A stretch of DNA of 64,000 nt from Pyrus communis (taxonomy: Eukaryota > Streptophyta > Magnoliopsida > Rosales > Rosaceae): positions 13,146,222 to 13,210,221 of the forward strand of contig NC_084818.1 in assembly GCF_963583255.1 (NCBI RefSeq), read 5' to 3'. Below are positions 33,301 to 45,335 of the stretch, piece by piece. Position numbers and translations under genes: made by a program. The notes beneath the pieces were generated by a model. The model did not search any database and was not told the DNA's origin. It worked only from the letters and a program-made list of their open reading frames with translations. Within the stretch, counting starts at the first letter, position 1. The number at the start of each line of letters is the position of its first letter.

Positions 33301-35507
33301 TAAGTTTATAAGCTCTCAATGCATCTCAATATAACATGTACAACTCATGGCAACCAGTACGATAGTATCGAAGTTGCCTAACACATAAATGTAGTCATGC
33401 TATAACTCCATCGATTCAACTAATACCATAAACTCACTTGAACTTACCTGGGTGTCCTACGTTCACCTTTGCACTTAAAAGCATTCCCAATAATTATGTG
33501 CAAGTAATATACATATGGATATACATGATGCAATCTAATACTCAACCATGTCGTAACATTTTCAATTATATACAATACAGTGTGAAATGTAGAATCAATA
33601 ATGCCCTACTCCCGAACTACTTATTTTCACGGATAATTATTCGTGACAATCCAATTAACACTAATTTAACTAACTAATTCACAAAACTAAAACTTGCCTT
33701 TACCAATTTCCTTTGCATTACTCAATTTCCCAAATAAGACTTTTGTCTCAAATATATTATGGCTGCATCTAACTTCTTGTTAGACTGCCTACGTACCCTA
33801 AACAGGGATCAAGCCATTCGTAGTTCCTATTAGTACTTCAAGCATTCACAATAATTATATGAAGGTAATATACCTAATCAATTTAAAAGTGTCGATAGAA
33901 CTATCAATAATATGTACGATAAAAGGAAAAGATCCACTCACCTGGAGTCCACGCTATGATTCCTAGCGCATGCATCGAGGCGTCCCGAATGATTGGCGCC
34001 TGTGACCAATTATCGAATCATATCTCAGAACTCTTATCAATAGAATACGTAATTCACGTAAAACACATCCTCAAGGACATTCTAAAATTGTTCGAGACCC
34101 ATTGACCACAAGTCAACTGTCGACCAAAGATCAACGATAGGGTCTACACCCTGTATAACTCAACCCGGAAGATCCACATATCAGATTTCCAATCCACAAC
34201 TCCCAAAGATCCACAATATGCTTCTAGAATAACATATTAAAATTTCATAACGATCCAACGATCGGATCTTCGCCAATTGCCCAAAACAAGTGGCCGTGAA
34301 CATTTATTTTACTAACTTACAAATCCAATTCGGGAAGATCCGTACGTCGAATTCCCGATCCATAAATTCCTATGATCTTTAAATATTACGTATTATAATC
34401 TATCCAATTTTGGTAACGATCCAACGGTCGGATCGTCGATTCACATTTTTATCAAGTAACGTATCGCAACGAATATAGGTTCCAACGATCACCCTACATC
34501 ATTCAAATATCAAAACTGAATTCAAGACATTCGACATAGCCTAAAAATAGCATTGGCAGCCCACTGGCCACGCACCGCCGTACGCGCCACCATGGGTGGC
34601 GGTCGGCCACCCCGACTCGCCAGAAAATCCAACTATTTCCAAAAATTCTCAAACTTCACATAAATGAAGATCTCAGTGAGTGGAGCAACTTTCATACCTA
34701 CCACGAAGTCTAAAAGTGGATGGAAGATGGTCAATTTTGCCCACAAAGCTGGTGGGTGCCTAAAACTTCCCGGTGTCGATTCGTCTTGTACAGTGGTCCA
34801 ACGGGGTAAAGGTTGGTTGGGTTTTGCTCCAGGGATGATGGGCTACAAAGCCCAAGTGGTGGCATTGGCCATCGCTTTGCCGATTTGCTGGAAAATTGAA
34901 AAGAGTGGCCGGAGCACTGTTGATTTTCGTCGACTTTCGTGGCTTCCAACCGCCATATACTATGGTTAATCAAGGTGGTTCTTGAGTTTTGTAAAGGGGA
35001 ATGAGAGTTTCAAGATGGTGGTGGTGGCGTCGAAAAACTCCATCGGAGTTGGTCGGAATCGGCCTTGGAAAATGGGTGGTCAAATAGGGTGGGCACGGGT
35101 GCACGGGAAGCTTTCCCATTTTTTTTTTCCTTTCTTTTCTGATTGGGTGTCACCCTCTCCCTCTAATTCTAATTGGTTCCTTGGCCTTATACTTGATTGG
35201 TCCTTCCTATTTGTGTCTAAAATTTGATTGACCACTTTCCCAAAAGGTGGGAATTCAAATAATTTATAACTAAACTTTAAATAACCATTTTCAAACATCC
35301 ATAACTATACCGTTATAATCCAGACTCGCAAACGGCTTTCGCCTATGCGTTCACACCAACGAGTACTACGAGAATATGTTAAAAGAATAAGTCATACGTC
35401 TCTCCAGATGATGGTCAACATAAGTCAAAATCTTTGCCTCTAGGTCATTTTCGTAAATTCACGCTTTTAAAATATAATAAAAACGTAAAATTTGGAACGG
35501 GTTGTCA
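33301..35507. other. Right part of the long noncoding element
   Basis: Contains paired motifs CGATCCAACGATCGGATC and CGATCCAACGGTCGGATC (about 34252 and 34418) about 165 bp apart, and a G/T-rich stretch (34660-35100) open for about 100 codons on the plus strand. I do not recognise any protein in it. Confidence 0.4.
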
Positions 35508-37100
35508 CATGGTCATGTGAGTTATACTTGTTTATAATTTGTGTACTTTTGAATGACAATGAATATTTGTTTTACGAAGTATTATAATATATTCATATAT
35601 ATAGTATATAATATATAGTATGAAAATTAAGTCTCGTGAGGCTTCGCCTTACGTCTCAAGACTTTCGACTAGGCGGGATATCCATCAAACGCCTCACTCA
35701 CGCCTTCGCCTTTTAAAACATTGCTTTTTTTTTTTCTTTCTTTTGGCTATTCATTTTTATTAGGGCTTTAGAAGTCATTTTACAAAAGGTCAAATGTGTC
35801 ATTAAATTTTTCATCAAAATGTAGGTGAGAAAATAAGATTGTAGGGTGGGTATAACAACTCTCAAACTTATTATGTACAATATGCTTGTAATTGACCATT
35901 CTGGTCACTAAAAATTCCTAACCCCTGAACATTAATTATGTACAATAGGCTTATAATTTTATTACTTCAAATTTTTACCATATTTAATTACCAAATATTA
36001 TATCTAAACAAATCAATTAGCAATTCAACTCTTAAACCGTACCTTCTATTTAGGTTGTCCCCTCTTTGCCCATTGCTTTTGGCAACTCGAGGATAGCATG
36101 GCTCCCTCTTTTTAATTCTTCTTTGAATCAAATGAATCATGTAATTAAGTAATTACTTAACTTAGACAAAAAAAGAAGAAGAAAGGAATCGTTAACCCTA
36201 ACTTTGCAATTGTCTATGGACAAAACACCATGAATAAGCTGATATCATTTTTTTGTTTGTTTATATGTTGTTTATTGGGGTGAGATTGTTTCTTATTAAA
36301 GGATTTGGATTTTTATATGATTTTTTGTTATTATACTCTCTCCTTATAGTTATTTAAGATTGACCCTCCTCGAAATAATTTATGGCTCTGGTTTAATTGT
36401 TAAACGCAAATGAACACTACTTGGCTATTAAAGGTTTTGAAGAAAGTCAGTCTCAGAACACTTTGTAGCCGACTCACAAAACTCTGTGTTTTTTATTAGA
36501 TCCCTTCATATTACATGTCATTATGTAAAGATTATCTTTGCAAACAAAATCAATTTAAACTTAGATCACTTAGTCATAACTATAATAAATCGATAGATGC
36601 TACTTAATACTTTTACCGATTCCAACAATATGTTTATACGTTCTTATATAGAATTACAAGTAAACGACCTTATTTTATTTTATTTTTTTTTGAGAAATTT
36701 CATTTGAACCCATATAACCACACTTTAGACCCAACTTAAACTTAGATGCGAATTGTCTTTTTACTCTATTGTAATTACCATCAAGTACAAAATGAAATTA
36801 ACAATAAAAATAAAATTTATCAATAAGCTCACACTCTATAATCAAACCCTTACCATCTTTCTCAAAACAAACTCTTTTAGCGAATATTGGGCTCGTATAT
36901 TTCTGTCTTTTTAGTAATTTTATACACATGACTTGGTTTTAGCAATATTATTAGGCTTCTATTAAAATAATGTCATGAAAGATATTCACGAGGAGCTTGC
37001 AGGCTACAGCAGGAGAAGCAAGTAACAGCAAGATTCTTCCCTCTTTGAAAACTATGTCCCTCAATGATGTGAACTTTGCTCCCAAATTCCTAACTCGTTA
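35508..37100. other. AT-rich spacer with a GCCTAGGCG-type repeat fragment
   Basis: About 35625-35725 carries TCTCGTGAGGCTTCGCC, GACTAGGCGG and CTTCGCCTTTTAAAACATTGC, the right end of the repeat family also seen at 41641-42240. The rest is AT-rich with no gene. Confidence 0.4.
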
Positions 37101-37109
37101 CTGGCCTTC

Positions 37110-37260
37110 TTCCTAGCGTCTACTACAAAAAATATGACCACTGCGCTCAATAAATTATTTGTGCCCTTTGAGGCCAAAGAGCACCGACATATGTGCTCAT
37201 AGACCAATAGCAACAGTACAACAACTATATTTCTATTTGTGCCCTATATAGGCGTTGCCT
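37110..37260. repeat. Possible CACTA-type transposon remnant
   Basis: CTACTACAAAAAATATGACC (37120-37139) resembles the CACTACAAGAAAA ends of plant CACTA elements. It is followed by ATTTGTGCCCTTTGAGGCC, recurring as ATTTGTGCCCTATATAGG at 37237. No partner end was found. Confidence 0.3.
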
Positions 37261-37269
37261 TTGCTAAAA

Positions 37270-37865
37270 GAGCACCATAGACTGTTTGGTGCTCAAAGAG
37301 GTAAGCACAAACAGACCACTAAAAAGCTGGTTCCACTTTTTAGCGAGAAGTAAGACAAAGATCAAATTTGAAAATTTGGTGAATTTCTGTGCCCTATATT
37401 GTTGATGCAGGACAATATTGGTGTCATGGAAGGTTGAATAGGTCTTCTTCAGGAGATCTGATTCAGTTAATTCCACTTTTCAGAACTTCAGAAGTGATCG
37501 GATTCTACAAACTTCAGAGTTGTATTCATTCACGAACTTAAAGTCCTGGAAGCGAAAATGCTGCCAGTCATGTCTTGCTTCAGGCAAGTAGATGTCTTTT
37601 TGGTGATCGAAACGGTTGGCCAGAGGGTGAGTGGGTCATCCTCAGCGAGGTACTCGGTCTACAATGCATCATGGATGTGTCTTTGAATGATGATCATTGC
37701 ATTAGCTTTCTGAGCTTCGTCAACATGTTTGTCGTCGATAGGTGTCTCGATGGTGGCTCTAATGCCATTTGTAGTAAGATAGAGTTTCACATCTTGAACC
37801 CACTTCAGGTAGTTTCTTCCATATGCTTCCAGAGCGATGAAATCAAGCTTGTTTAAGTTCGACAT
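37270..37865 (-). pseudogene. Copia-type retrotransposon gag fragment (UBN2/gag-polypeptide)
   Basis: On the minus strand from 37865: MSNLNKLDFIALEAYGRNYL, then KWVQDVKLYLTTNGIRATIE, and AQKANAMIIIQRHIHDAL before a stop at 37659. Recognisable gag text resumes downstream in shifted frames: EYLAEDDPLTLW, LKQDM, and near 37380 YRAQKFTKFSNLI.VLLLAKK. This is the N-terminal gag of plant copia elements with at least one stop and a frameshift. No pol region follows. Confidence 0.75.
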
Positions 37866-39470
37866 GTCCCTAAAAAGAAGGGTACATAAAAAACGTAATT
37901 AGTCATATGGTGATCCATTGACATATGTCGTAGAACATTCGGGTTCTATAGACATCTATTGGTTTAATTTATGCATGAAAGCTATAGGTTTCATGTGGTA
38001 AGTTTTGAATGAAAAGTTCGGTTTTCAAAGGCACTAAATATGAAACTACAAGTTCAATTTAGTTTTATGAACGATTAGTTCATAAAGGATAGGTTCCTGC
38101 AAGAAACACAGAATGCAATATCCTACTTTAAGTATAGTGGATTTGAGTTGATTCAGGAACTCAAGTGTGAGAGCTTCGTGACTACGAAAGTATGACAACG
38201 GTTCAAAGTATAAAAATAAATTATTGAATTGTTAATGTCCAAAAGTGATATCATGTCAATAATTTTGGATTCATTATCAGATTAATGGACTGCATGTCAC
38301 TTTTAATTAATTCAATAGATTAGGACCAAATGTGGTTGATCGTGGAAGCAAAATAATATGGGAGAAGGGCCCTGCAGGTTCGACTGCAGGTCTCAGGCCG
38401 AGTGGGTTTGGGGAGACCAGCAGCCAAGTCTGTTGGCGTTGTGCCAAAATTGGGCATAGGTACAGGCCCAGTGAAAGCTGGCCTTTGGGTTGGTCTCGGG
38501 AAGCCCAACCGAAGTTGGGTTTCGGGTTTGGGCTAGGGGCAGGTCAAGCCCAGCAGCAAAAATTGCGGGCAAGCGGGCTGAAGATTGTGGCAAACCCCAA
38601 TAGCCAAGGATGCTGGAATTGGGCCATAGACTCAGGACAACGAGCTAAGAAAAGGTTGTAGGCTTTCTTGGGTGGGCTAGGGGACTTCAACCCTTATAAA
38701 GCTTATCAGGCTGAAGGCTTAGGGTTTGGGTCAGCATAGTAAAGCCCAAAGGGCTGCTACCGTGAGGTCCAAGGTGTCAAAACGACACCGTTCCATAACG
38801 TGCTCCACGCGGCTGAGCTTCAGGCCAGAAGTGGTGGTTCAGCGGTTGTGTCGCACAATTGCCATTTTTTTTTTTTCGACTTCTCTAAGGTTTGAAAAAC
38901 CCTAACATGCTTCTAATTTATTTATATGCTTTGACTCACAATTCCACATAGCAATTTAATTGTATAATGCATGAAACATATATATATATATATAGACAAA
39001 TATATGAAACATATACAATATATATATCAGAAGGAAAATATAAACATAGGGGGTTCATGCATCATGAGGAATGTTTTCATGCTTCAATGTCTTTTCAAAT
39101 ATCTTCCTTTATTTTAAGCGTACCTGATTGGCAGAAAATAAATAAAAGTCTTTGAATTTTGTAGAAGATAGTCTCCTCCTATGATCCGTCAATTCCTTAG
39201 CTTCTGGCAAGAACGTGTTGATAACGTGTTGTAGGCTTATTTAACTGAGCTATTCTAAGGGAATAGAGAGAGGGAGGCCGACAATAGTGAGAAAGAGAAG
39301 AATGATTTAATTGTGAGGTGTATGTTGTATCACCTCATTGTGCTTTTATTTATAATAGTAGGACAGGTAAAATCCTTATCCTTTTAGAATTACAACTCCT
39401 AATAGGAATATAAGAGATATACCTAAATTCACTAGGATTTATACAATCACATTCTTATTCTAAACATGAC
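37866..39470 (-). mobile_element. 5' leader and LTR-like part of the copia remnant
   Basis: Upstream of the gag fragment (minus strand) is a GC-richer leader (38330-38860). Near 39215-39235 minus-strand reading gives CTACAACACGTTATCAACACG, a motif commonly found next to copia 5' LTRs. It is followed by an LTR-like stretch up to about 39470. Ends and target duplication are not resolved. Confidence 0.45.
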
Positions 39471-39475
39471 AGCAA

Positions 39476-39525
39476 TATATATATATATATATATATATAT
39501 GTCTTTTACATAATTTTTTGTATTA

Positions 39526-39567
<42 letters not shown>

Positions 39568-39600
39568 TTTTATATAATTTTTTGTATTAAAATTAGTTCC
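39476..39600. repeat. Duplicated (TA)n unit upstream of cpFtsY
   Basis: A (TA)n run followed by TATGTCTTTTACATAATTTT and TTTGTATTAAAA occurs twice in tandem (about 39476-39528 and 39529-39594), ending about 115 bp before the cpFtsY ATG. It replaces much of the proximal promoter. No clear TATA box can be separated from it. Confidence 0.75.
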
Positions 39601-39710
39601 TTCCCGCCTAATACGACGACGTTTCCAAAGGCGCCAACAGAGAAGACCCACTGCAAACTTTACCACATTATCCGATATCCGAAAAACAATCCAGTCTCAG
39701 CTCAACAGCA

Positions 39711-41856
39711 ATGGCGTCGCGCTTGCCTTCCTCTCTCCCTCATCGTCTCTCACTCCTCTCCAAAACTTCACCGCCTCAGCACCACTACCTCCTGCTAGCC
39801 CCTTCCCGGCTCGACCATTCCCGGTTCAAATGCCGGGCGGGGGAGACCGGGTTCTTCACCCGGCTCGGAAGGCTTATCAAAGAGAAGGCCAAGAGCGACG
39901 TGGATAAGCTCTTCTCGGGATTCTCAAAGACTCGCGATAATCTCGCTGTCGTCGACGAGCTCTTGCTCTACTGGAACCTCGCCGACACTGATCGAGTCCT
40001 CGACGAACTCGAAGAGGTTTTCTATCTATCCCTGTTTGTTTCTTGAGAAAATATTTTACCATCAATTTTCCGGGAAAATGTAATTTAAGTCTGTTGTTTT
40101 CGGTTTCAGGCTCTGCTGGTATCCGATTTCGGGCCGAAAATCACGATTAAGATTGTGGAGAGCCTGAGGGAGGATATAGCTGCTGGGAAGCTTAAATCTG
40201 GAAGCGAAATTAAGGTAAATCCTAACAGTTGACAAGAACTTTAACATTGCCTTTTAGCATTTGAATGTTATTTGTATGATTTGTCTTGCTTTTATTTCTC
40301 CGAAAAGTAATTGAATTTGCCCCATTATATAAGATTTAGGTATATAAATTTGTCTGAGGAATCGATTGGAGTGTTTTTAAGTTAATTGGTATGCACGTGA
40401 AATGTAATAATGTGGTAACGCAATCGGGATGTTTGTAGGATGCGTTGAAGAAAAGTGTGCTGGACTTGTTAACTATTAAAGGCAAAACTGAACTTCAACT
40501 CGGATACAGGTCACGAGCTTTTTCGAGTTTTAGAGATTCTGTTGATTTTTTAGATGTTGTCTTCAATTTTGGAGTTCATGTTTTGTAATGCAGGAAGCCG
40601 GCTGTGGTTATTATTGTTGGCGTTAACGGAGGTGGGAAGACAACATCTCTTGGTAAGAATAGAACTTAGTTTGTATCATGCGGTGTGCTGAGGTTTTAAC
40701 AGACATTTTGATATCCAACCGGTTTAATCTAATGGCATGCATTTTTGGGGAAAAGTTACTGGACATGAGAGCCGACCTTAAGTTGAGAAAGCTTTAATAC
40801 GAACACAGTAGTGACATATCCACTACATAAATCCTGCTTGCAGTCTGTTTTCTTATTGTATTGTGGTTTAAGTGGTTAAGGGCCCATTAAGATTGATAAT
40901 GATCTGATCACCTATCCTCATGCAGGAAAGCTCGCTTATAGATTGAAGAATGGAGGGGCAAAGGTGAGAAGTTTTCATCTGTTAATTGTCCTGGCTGCAG
41001 TGAATTGGTTTTGTCTTTTGCGAGTAAAACATGTTGTGGTCTAAATCCCTTTGCGTTTTTTAATTGGCCAGGTATTAATGGCAGCAGGGGATACCTTTCG
41101 AGCAGCTGCTGGTGACCAACTGGAGATATGGGCCGAGAGGACTGGGTGTGAGATTGTTGTGGCTGAAAAAGAGAAGGCCAAAGCAGCATCAGGTAGGTAG
41201 ACAACTTTGATTGGACAGAGAGATGAGCTTATAATTTCTTTTCCTTTCTAGAATTTTTGTCTGTGGAATTCATTTAACGTGGTATAACTACTGACATACA
41301 GTCTTTAAGTGCTTTCTGAATAGTTATTTCTCAGGCTGTGAAGACAGGGAAAGAACAAGGTTATGATGTTGTCTTATGTGACACCTCCGGACGTAAGTTT
41401 GTCAGAGAACCTTTCATACTCCTCTTGAACTGTTTACGTAATTTTGTGAGCTTAGCTGAATCTCTGCACTTAATGTATAAAATTTCAGGTCTGCACACTA
41501 ATTACAGCTTGATGGAAGAGTTGATTGCATGTAAGAAAGCTGTGACGAAAGTCATGCCTGGCGCTCCTAATGTAAGCTCGGCTGTTGGACACTTTTATCA
41601 TATTTTTATTATCAAATTCGAAAATCTAGGCATGTGATACTTCCAGTGTATTAAAAGTGTGAGGCGTGGACGAGGCATCCGAGGGATAGCCCAGACTAGG
41701 CATGAGGCGAAGCCTCACATGACCTAAATTTTTTTAATATATACACTGAGCGTACACATATATTATAAAAAAAGAAGATTATTAATCAATAATCACCCTG
41801 AGCACACACATTATTATACATATATATACACATATATATACATATATTATGTTATA

Positions 41857-41888
<32 letters not shown>

Positions 41889-43519
41889 AAATAGAGTATG
41901 AAAAGCACAATGAGCACACATATATCAATGCACACAACACACACATCCATTATATAAAAAAATAAAAATCAGAAAAAAAAAAGACAGAGAGACGATAGTG
42001 CAAGGAAGAGGTATGAGGCAGTTAAAACCCTACCCAAAATTTGGGTTTGGGAGTAATAAAAAAAAAAAAAAAAAAAACCAGCCAAACAGAGTCGCCTGAA
42101 CGACTTGAGGCGCGCCTTCACCGCCTAGGCGGCTCCAGCGACGCCTTCCGCCCACTCCCTCAAAACAGAGGCGGCAACCCTCACACCCAGTCTCAGAGGC
42201 CGCCTAGGCGTGCCCTGAGGTGAGCCTTTTAAAACATTGGACTTCCCATTGAACAGAATATTTCTGAATAGACTATGTTCTTTGATAGTGCATCATGTAT
42301 CGAGAAATAGCTCTTGCAAGATGTTGCATTTAGGTCCTTGGAACCAATACGGTCCATGAATGAGATTTACGGTGAATGGAAAAATCAAGTTTAGTAAAGT
42401 GATAGCTGAGGGAAATTTTAGATATATTTTTTCCAGAAACCTTCTATTGGATTAAACCAAGGAACACCTTTCAACTACTTTCTCATGCTCTCAAGCCTTC
42501 CAGCTAGTGTTCGTTGCAGATGTTTAACTGTATCTTTATGATAATCATAGCTTTCACAGAGAGTAATAAGTTGCAACTCCTGACACATGCTACAGGTTTC
42601 ATTGCTGTATTCACCTGTATGTCTTTCCTTTTTTATGCCATATTTCAAATAACTTCTTTATGCTGTACCTGGCACCTGGGCCTTTCAGTTGTTTGATATG
42701 TGAATCAATCTGTTCATGCCTTCCATTACCATACTCATCCGTTTTGTCTGGTGTATTCTTTGATTTGTATGTACCCATTTTATTTGTTTAGATATCTAGT
42801 AACTTCTCCAAATTCATACAATTTGTCTAGTGTACCATGTTTCTAAATGTACCTATCAATATTTCTTTTAATACATGCAGGAGATCCTGCTAGTTCTGGA
42901 TGGGACCACGGGTTTAAACATGCTTCCACAGGCAAGAGAATTCAATGAAGTAATGTTCTTATCCTTTACCTTCTGGATTAAGATGGTTGGCTATTCCTCG
43001 CATGATCTTGTTTGTCTCACCTCTCAAGAATGTTTTGAGTTTGTTCCTTTTGGGTTCATGTTTAGGTGCAGCATGTTATATTCCAATTTTGTCAGTTAGA
43101 GTAGAACTTGGATATTTGATTGAATGTCTTGCCCTTAATTTGTACTCTAATTCTTTGTGCCACTTCATTTGTGTTTTGATTGTTTGCCTTGTAAATATTT
43201 GACAGATTGTTGGTATAACTGGTTTGATTTTGACAAAACTTGACGGTTCTGCTAGAGGAGGCTGTGTGGTATGTTCAAATCTTCTGTCCTGTATAGTTTT
43301 CGATCTGTTATTGAATTGAGATATTGATGTAGCTTCTGTTGTTTCAGGACTTAGTTCTCAAGTTTTTTTAGCCTTCACTAATCATAAGATTGCGTCTTAT
43401 TTTAGGTCAGCGTGGTGAATGAGCTCGGCATCCCTATAAAGTTTGTGGGTGTTGGTGAAGGCGTAGAAGACCTCCAACCGTTTGATGCTGAGGCCTTTGT
43501 CAATGCCATATTTTCATAG
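39711..43519 (+). CDS. CPFTSY: Chloroplast SRP receptor cpFtsY
   Basis: GTPase receptor for the chloroplast signal recognition particle. With cpSRP54 it docks light-harvesting proteins at thylakoids for insertion by ALB3. Eleven exons join in frame: 39711-40016, 40110-40214, 40439-40509, 40594-40652, 40926-40963, 41072-41192, 41324-41392, 41489-41571, 42881-42949, 43206-43268, 43406-43519. The product is 365 residues, matching the Arabidopsis length of about 366. Residues 1 to about 40 are Ser/Pro/Leu-rich with few acids, a chloroplast transit peptide. The N domain follows ([14 protein letters not shown]...). G motifs are intact: [10 protein letters not shown] (G1), DTFRAAA (G2), DTSGR (G3), TKLD (G4), GVGE (G5). 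The exon 7 start at 41324 restores VISQAVKTG in frame. It ends FVNAIFS. Confidence 0.95.
41641..42240. mobile_element. GCCTAGGCG-rich inverted-end repeat in cpFtsY intron 8
   Basis: The left end reads CCAGTGTATTAAAAGTGTGAGGC and the right end, reverse-complemented, CCAATGTTTTAAAAGGCTCACC. It is bounded inside the 1.3-kb intron. The interior has TA microsatellites, A tracts and GCCTAGGCGGC motifs. It does not affect splice sites. Related copies lie at 27364 and about 35625-35725. Confidence 0.55.
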
Positions 43520-44118
43520 TCCGAATGTAGGTGAGTGTGCCAGTCTCATATGTCAAGTGACTGTGACTATACTCTTCTGATCTCAGATGTTATTATTTTT
43601 TTTCAATGCAAGTAGATGTTAGTGATTTTTATCAGATGTTTTTCTCTCACTGTATAGAACTCCCGAATCCCAATATATATGGGTGCTGGAGGTCGGTGTT
43701 TATCCCTGTACTGAGCCAATAACAGCAACCATTTAATCCGATCGGGGAAAAACGGGGCTAGGATGAGACTTCCAAGTTGAAACTCACACGTTTGGTTTTG
43801 AGATGATCATTACTGCACATGAAGTGCTGCTACTTTCCGCTATATTGGTGATGTAGGATGAAAGGTAAGGCTTAGAGTTGATGCAAAGTTGTGAAGCCTT
43901 AGGCTGCTGGGCGGTTGTATCTTCTCATCCACTCGAATGTATTTTCTCTTCCCATGTTTTGTCAGTGTATATTATTTTGGTGCAACTCTGTGATATCACC
44001 TTGTAGTCATATTCGAATTTAAAAACGTCGTGGATCTTATTTCAGAGTAACTCTGTATAATACTAAGCCATAAACATTGAAAAGATGATCATGTTTTACA
44101 AAATTTTAATCTCTGAAT
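43520..44118. other. Convergent 3' region between cpFtsY and thioesterase copy A
   Basis: Presumed 3' UTRs of the two convergent genes. No other gene. The two stop codons are about 600 bp apart. Confidence 0.5.
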
Positions 44119-44804
44119 TCATAATTTTGCAACCGGCGTGTGATACAAGGTAGCACGAGCAGTGTAAGCCAACTGTTGAGTTTCCTTGAGTTTGAAATCA
44201 ACTGCTATCACGCTCAGAAATCTTCCACTCTTCACGACAGATCCTTCACCTATCTGCTCCGCCTGTATCATAATGTCAATGTTCTTTTCAGATGAAATAC
44301 TGGTCAATCCGATAAAAGGAAACGACTGGGGATTATGGTGGACTAACTCACATTCTTTGGTGCAGCAGAGAGGTGGGAGATGCTCAGTTCCCCTAGGAAA
44401 ATCTCCTTATCCTCAGCCACTATCGTTCTTGCACAAGCGATCGACACTGTCTCAGCTACAGCAGCAATAGCTCCCCCGTGAAATCCATCGCGGATATTCT
44501 GCACATTCATGACAAAATGAAAAACAAAAGTTGAAACAAAGAAGGGAGAGAATAAGCATCGAAATATTACAGCAACAGCAGGTTTTATGGAGACAAGGCA
44601 GGTGACGCGGCCTTTTCGGATGTGCAAAGGCTTGAGGATGCAGTGAATCAAGGCAGAGTGGTAGCCTTTTGTATTGCAACGATCCGGGATAGGGTCAGAA
44701 ATCCCGACTCTATGAAGAAAACACACAACTTGGTTCAAGTGTTGTGGAGGAATGTCCTCAGAAATTATTGCTGTGGAAGAGAAAGCAGTGGAAGGTTTTG
44801 CCAT
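44119..44804 (-). CDS. Hotdog-fold acyl-CoA thioesterase (ACOT13/PaaI-like), copy A
   Basis: Probably hydrolyses acyl-CoA or a related thioester; the substrate cannot be told. Three exons on the minus strand, 44804-44571, 44498-44352 and 44262-44119, give 174 residues with phase-0 joins. The hotdog helix signature is GFHGGAIAAVAETVSIACAR in exon 2. Glu of AVAE stands where many family members have the catalytic acid. The strand motif KGRVTCLVSIKPAVA precedes it and GRFLSVIAVDFK, then YTARATLYHTPVAKL, close the fold. I start at the ATG of MAKPS because copy B starts with MAKTS, although the frame is open further upstream. No transit peptide or SKL-type signal is evident; the C terminus is AKL, a weak peroxisomal-like tripeptide. 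Confidence 0.85.
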
Positions 44805-45335
44805 CTTTGTGTTCATGTTGCGTCGAAGCACCAAACCCATCAATAAATGCATCTCCCTCTCTAGTTTCTGTGGATCTAACTGCACGTGATTGCGGTTAGA
44901 TGTCTTGTTTCTTTGCAGAGTATGTCAAGATAAATTTTGGGCAGGACCGAATCCGAAAAAAATCAAACCGAATTTGAAAAATCGAACCAAATCGATTGAA
45001 ACCGAACCCAACCCTATGTTTTGCCTTCCTCTTAAAACACACTTCTTTGGGTCTCCTTTCCTTCTAATTATAGAACAGTACCAATTGCTCAACAATCAAA
45101 ATATGGTTGCTAGGCATGAAATCAAAGACACTACAGATATGAATAGAACTTTCATGTCCCCGTTGCACGCTATCGTATGTATACACGTAGATATAATTGA
45201 TCTTATAGTTACTGCATAGTGATCTATATCGGAATAACTATGCAGATGGCAGCAAATTGACAAGATGTGCTATAGAAATGTATCGAAGACGTACGAATTT
45301 GCGTAAACAAAGATAGAGAGAGTTAATATGCGAAA

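Larger units (their letters stand above)
31696..35507 (+). mobile_element. Long noncoding element (right member of an inverted pair), possible solo LTR
   Basis: Starts TGACACACCCCGACACGG and ends GGAACGGGTTGTCA, so it has TG...CA ends and the short inverted relation TGACA/TGTCA. About 3.8 kb, noncoding, with a microsatellite, the 330-bp array and an AT/GC-mixed right part. The left 200 bp is the reverse complement of the right part of the 28.2-31.6 kb element. No clear 5-bp target duplication was found (TTGGT against CATGG or TGGTC), so the exact ends are uncertain. Confidence 0.5.

Noticed and set aside
34664..34969. 101-codon plus-strand frame in the long noncoding element
   Set aside because: No recognisable motif and the opposite strand is also open for 80 codons; consistent with G/T-rich repeat DNA.
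38332..38661. 109-codon frame in the copia leader region
   Set aside because: Gly/Ser/Trp-rich reading of GC-richer leader DNA with an equally long antisense frame; no domain.
40860..40885. A-box-like GGTTTAAGTGGTTAAGGGC in a cpFtsY intron
   Set aside because: No B box or SINE tail follows, so a SINE or tRNA cannot be supported.
41196..41323. 11-base microexon in cpFtsY between exons 6 and 7
   Set aside because: A candidate (AATTTTTGTCT after TTTCTAG) fits in length, but using the acceptor at 41323 gives VISQ directly, matching the family without a microexon.
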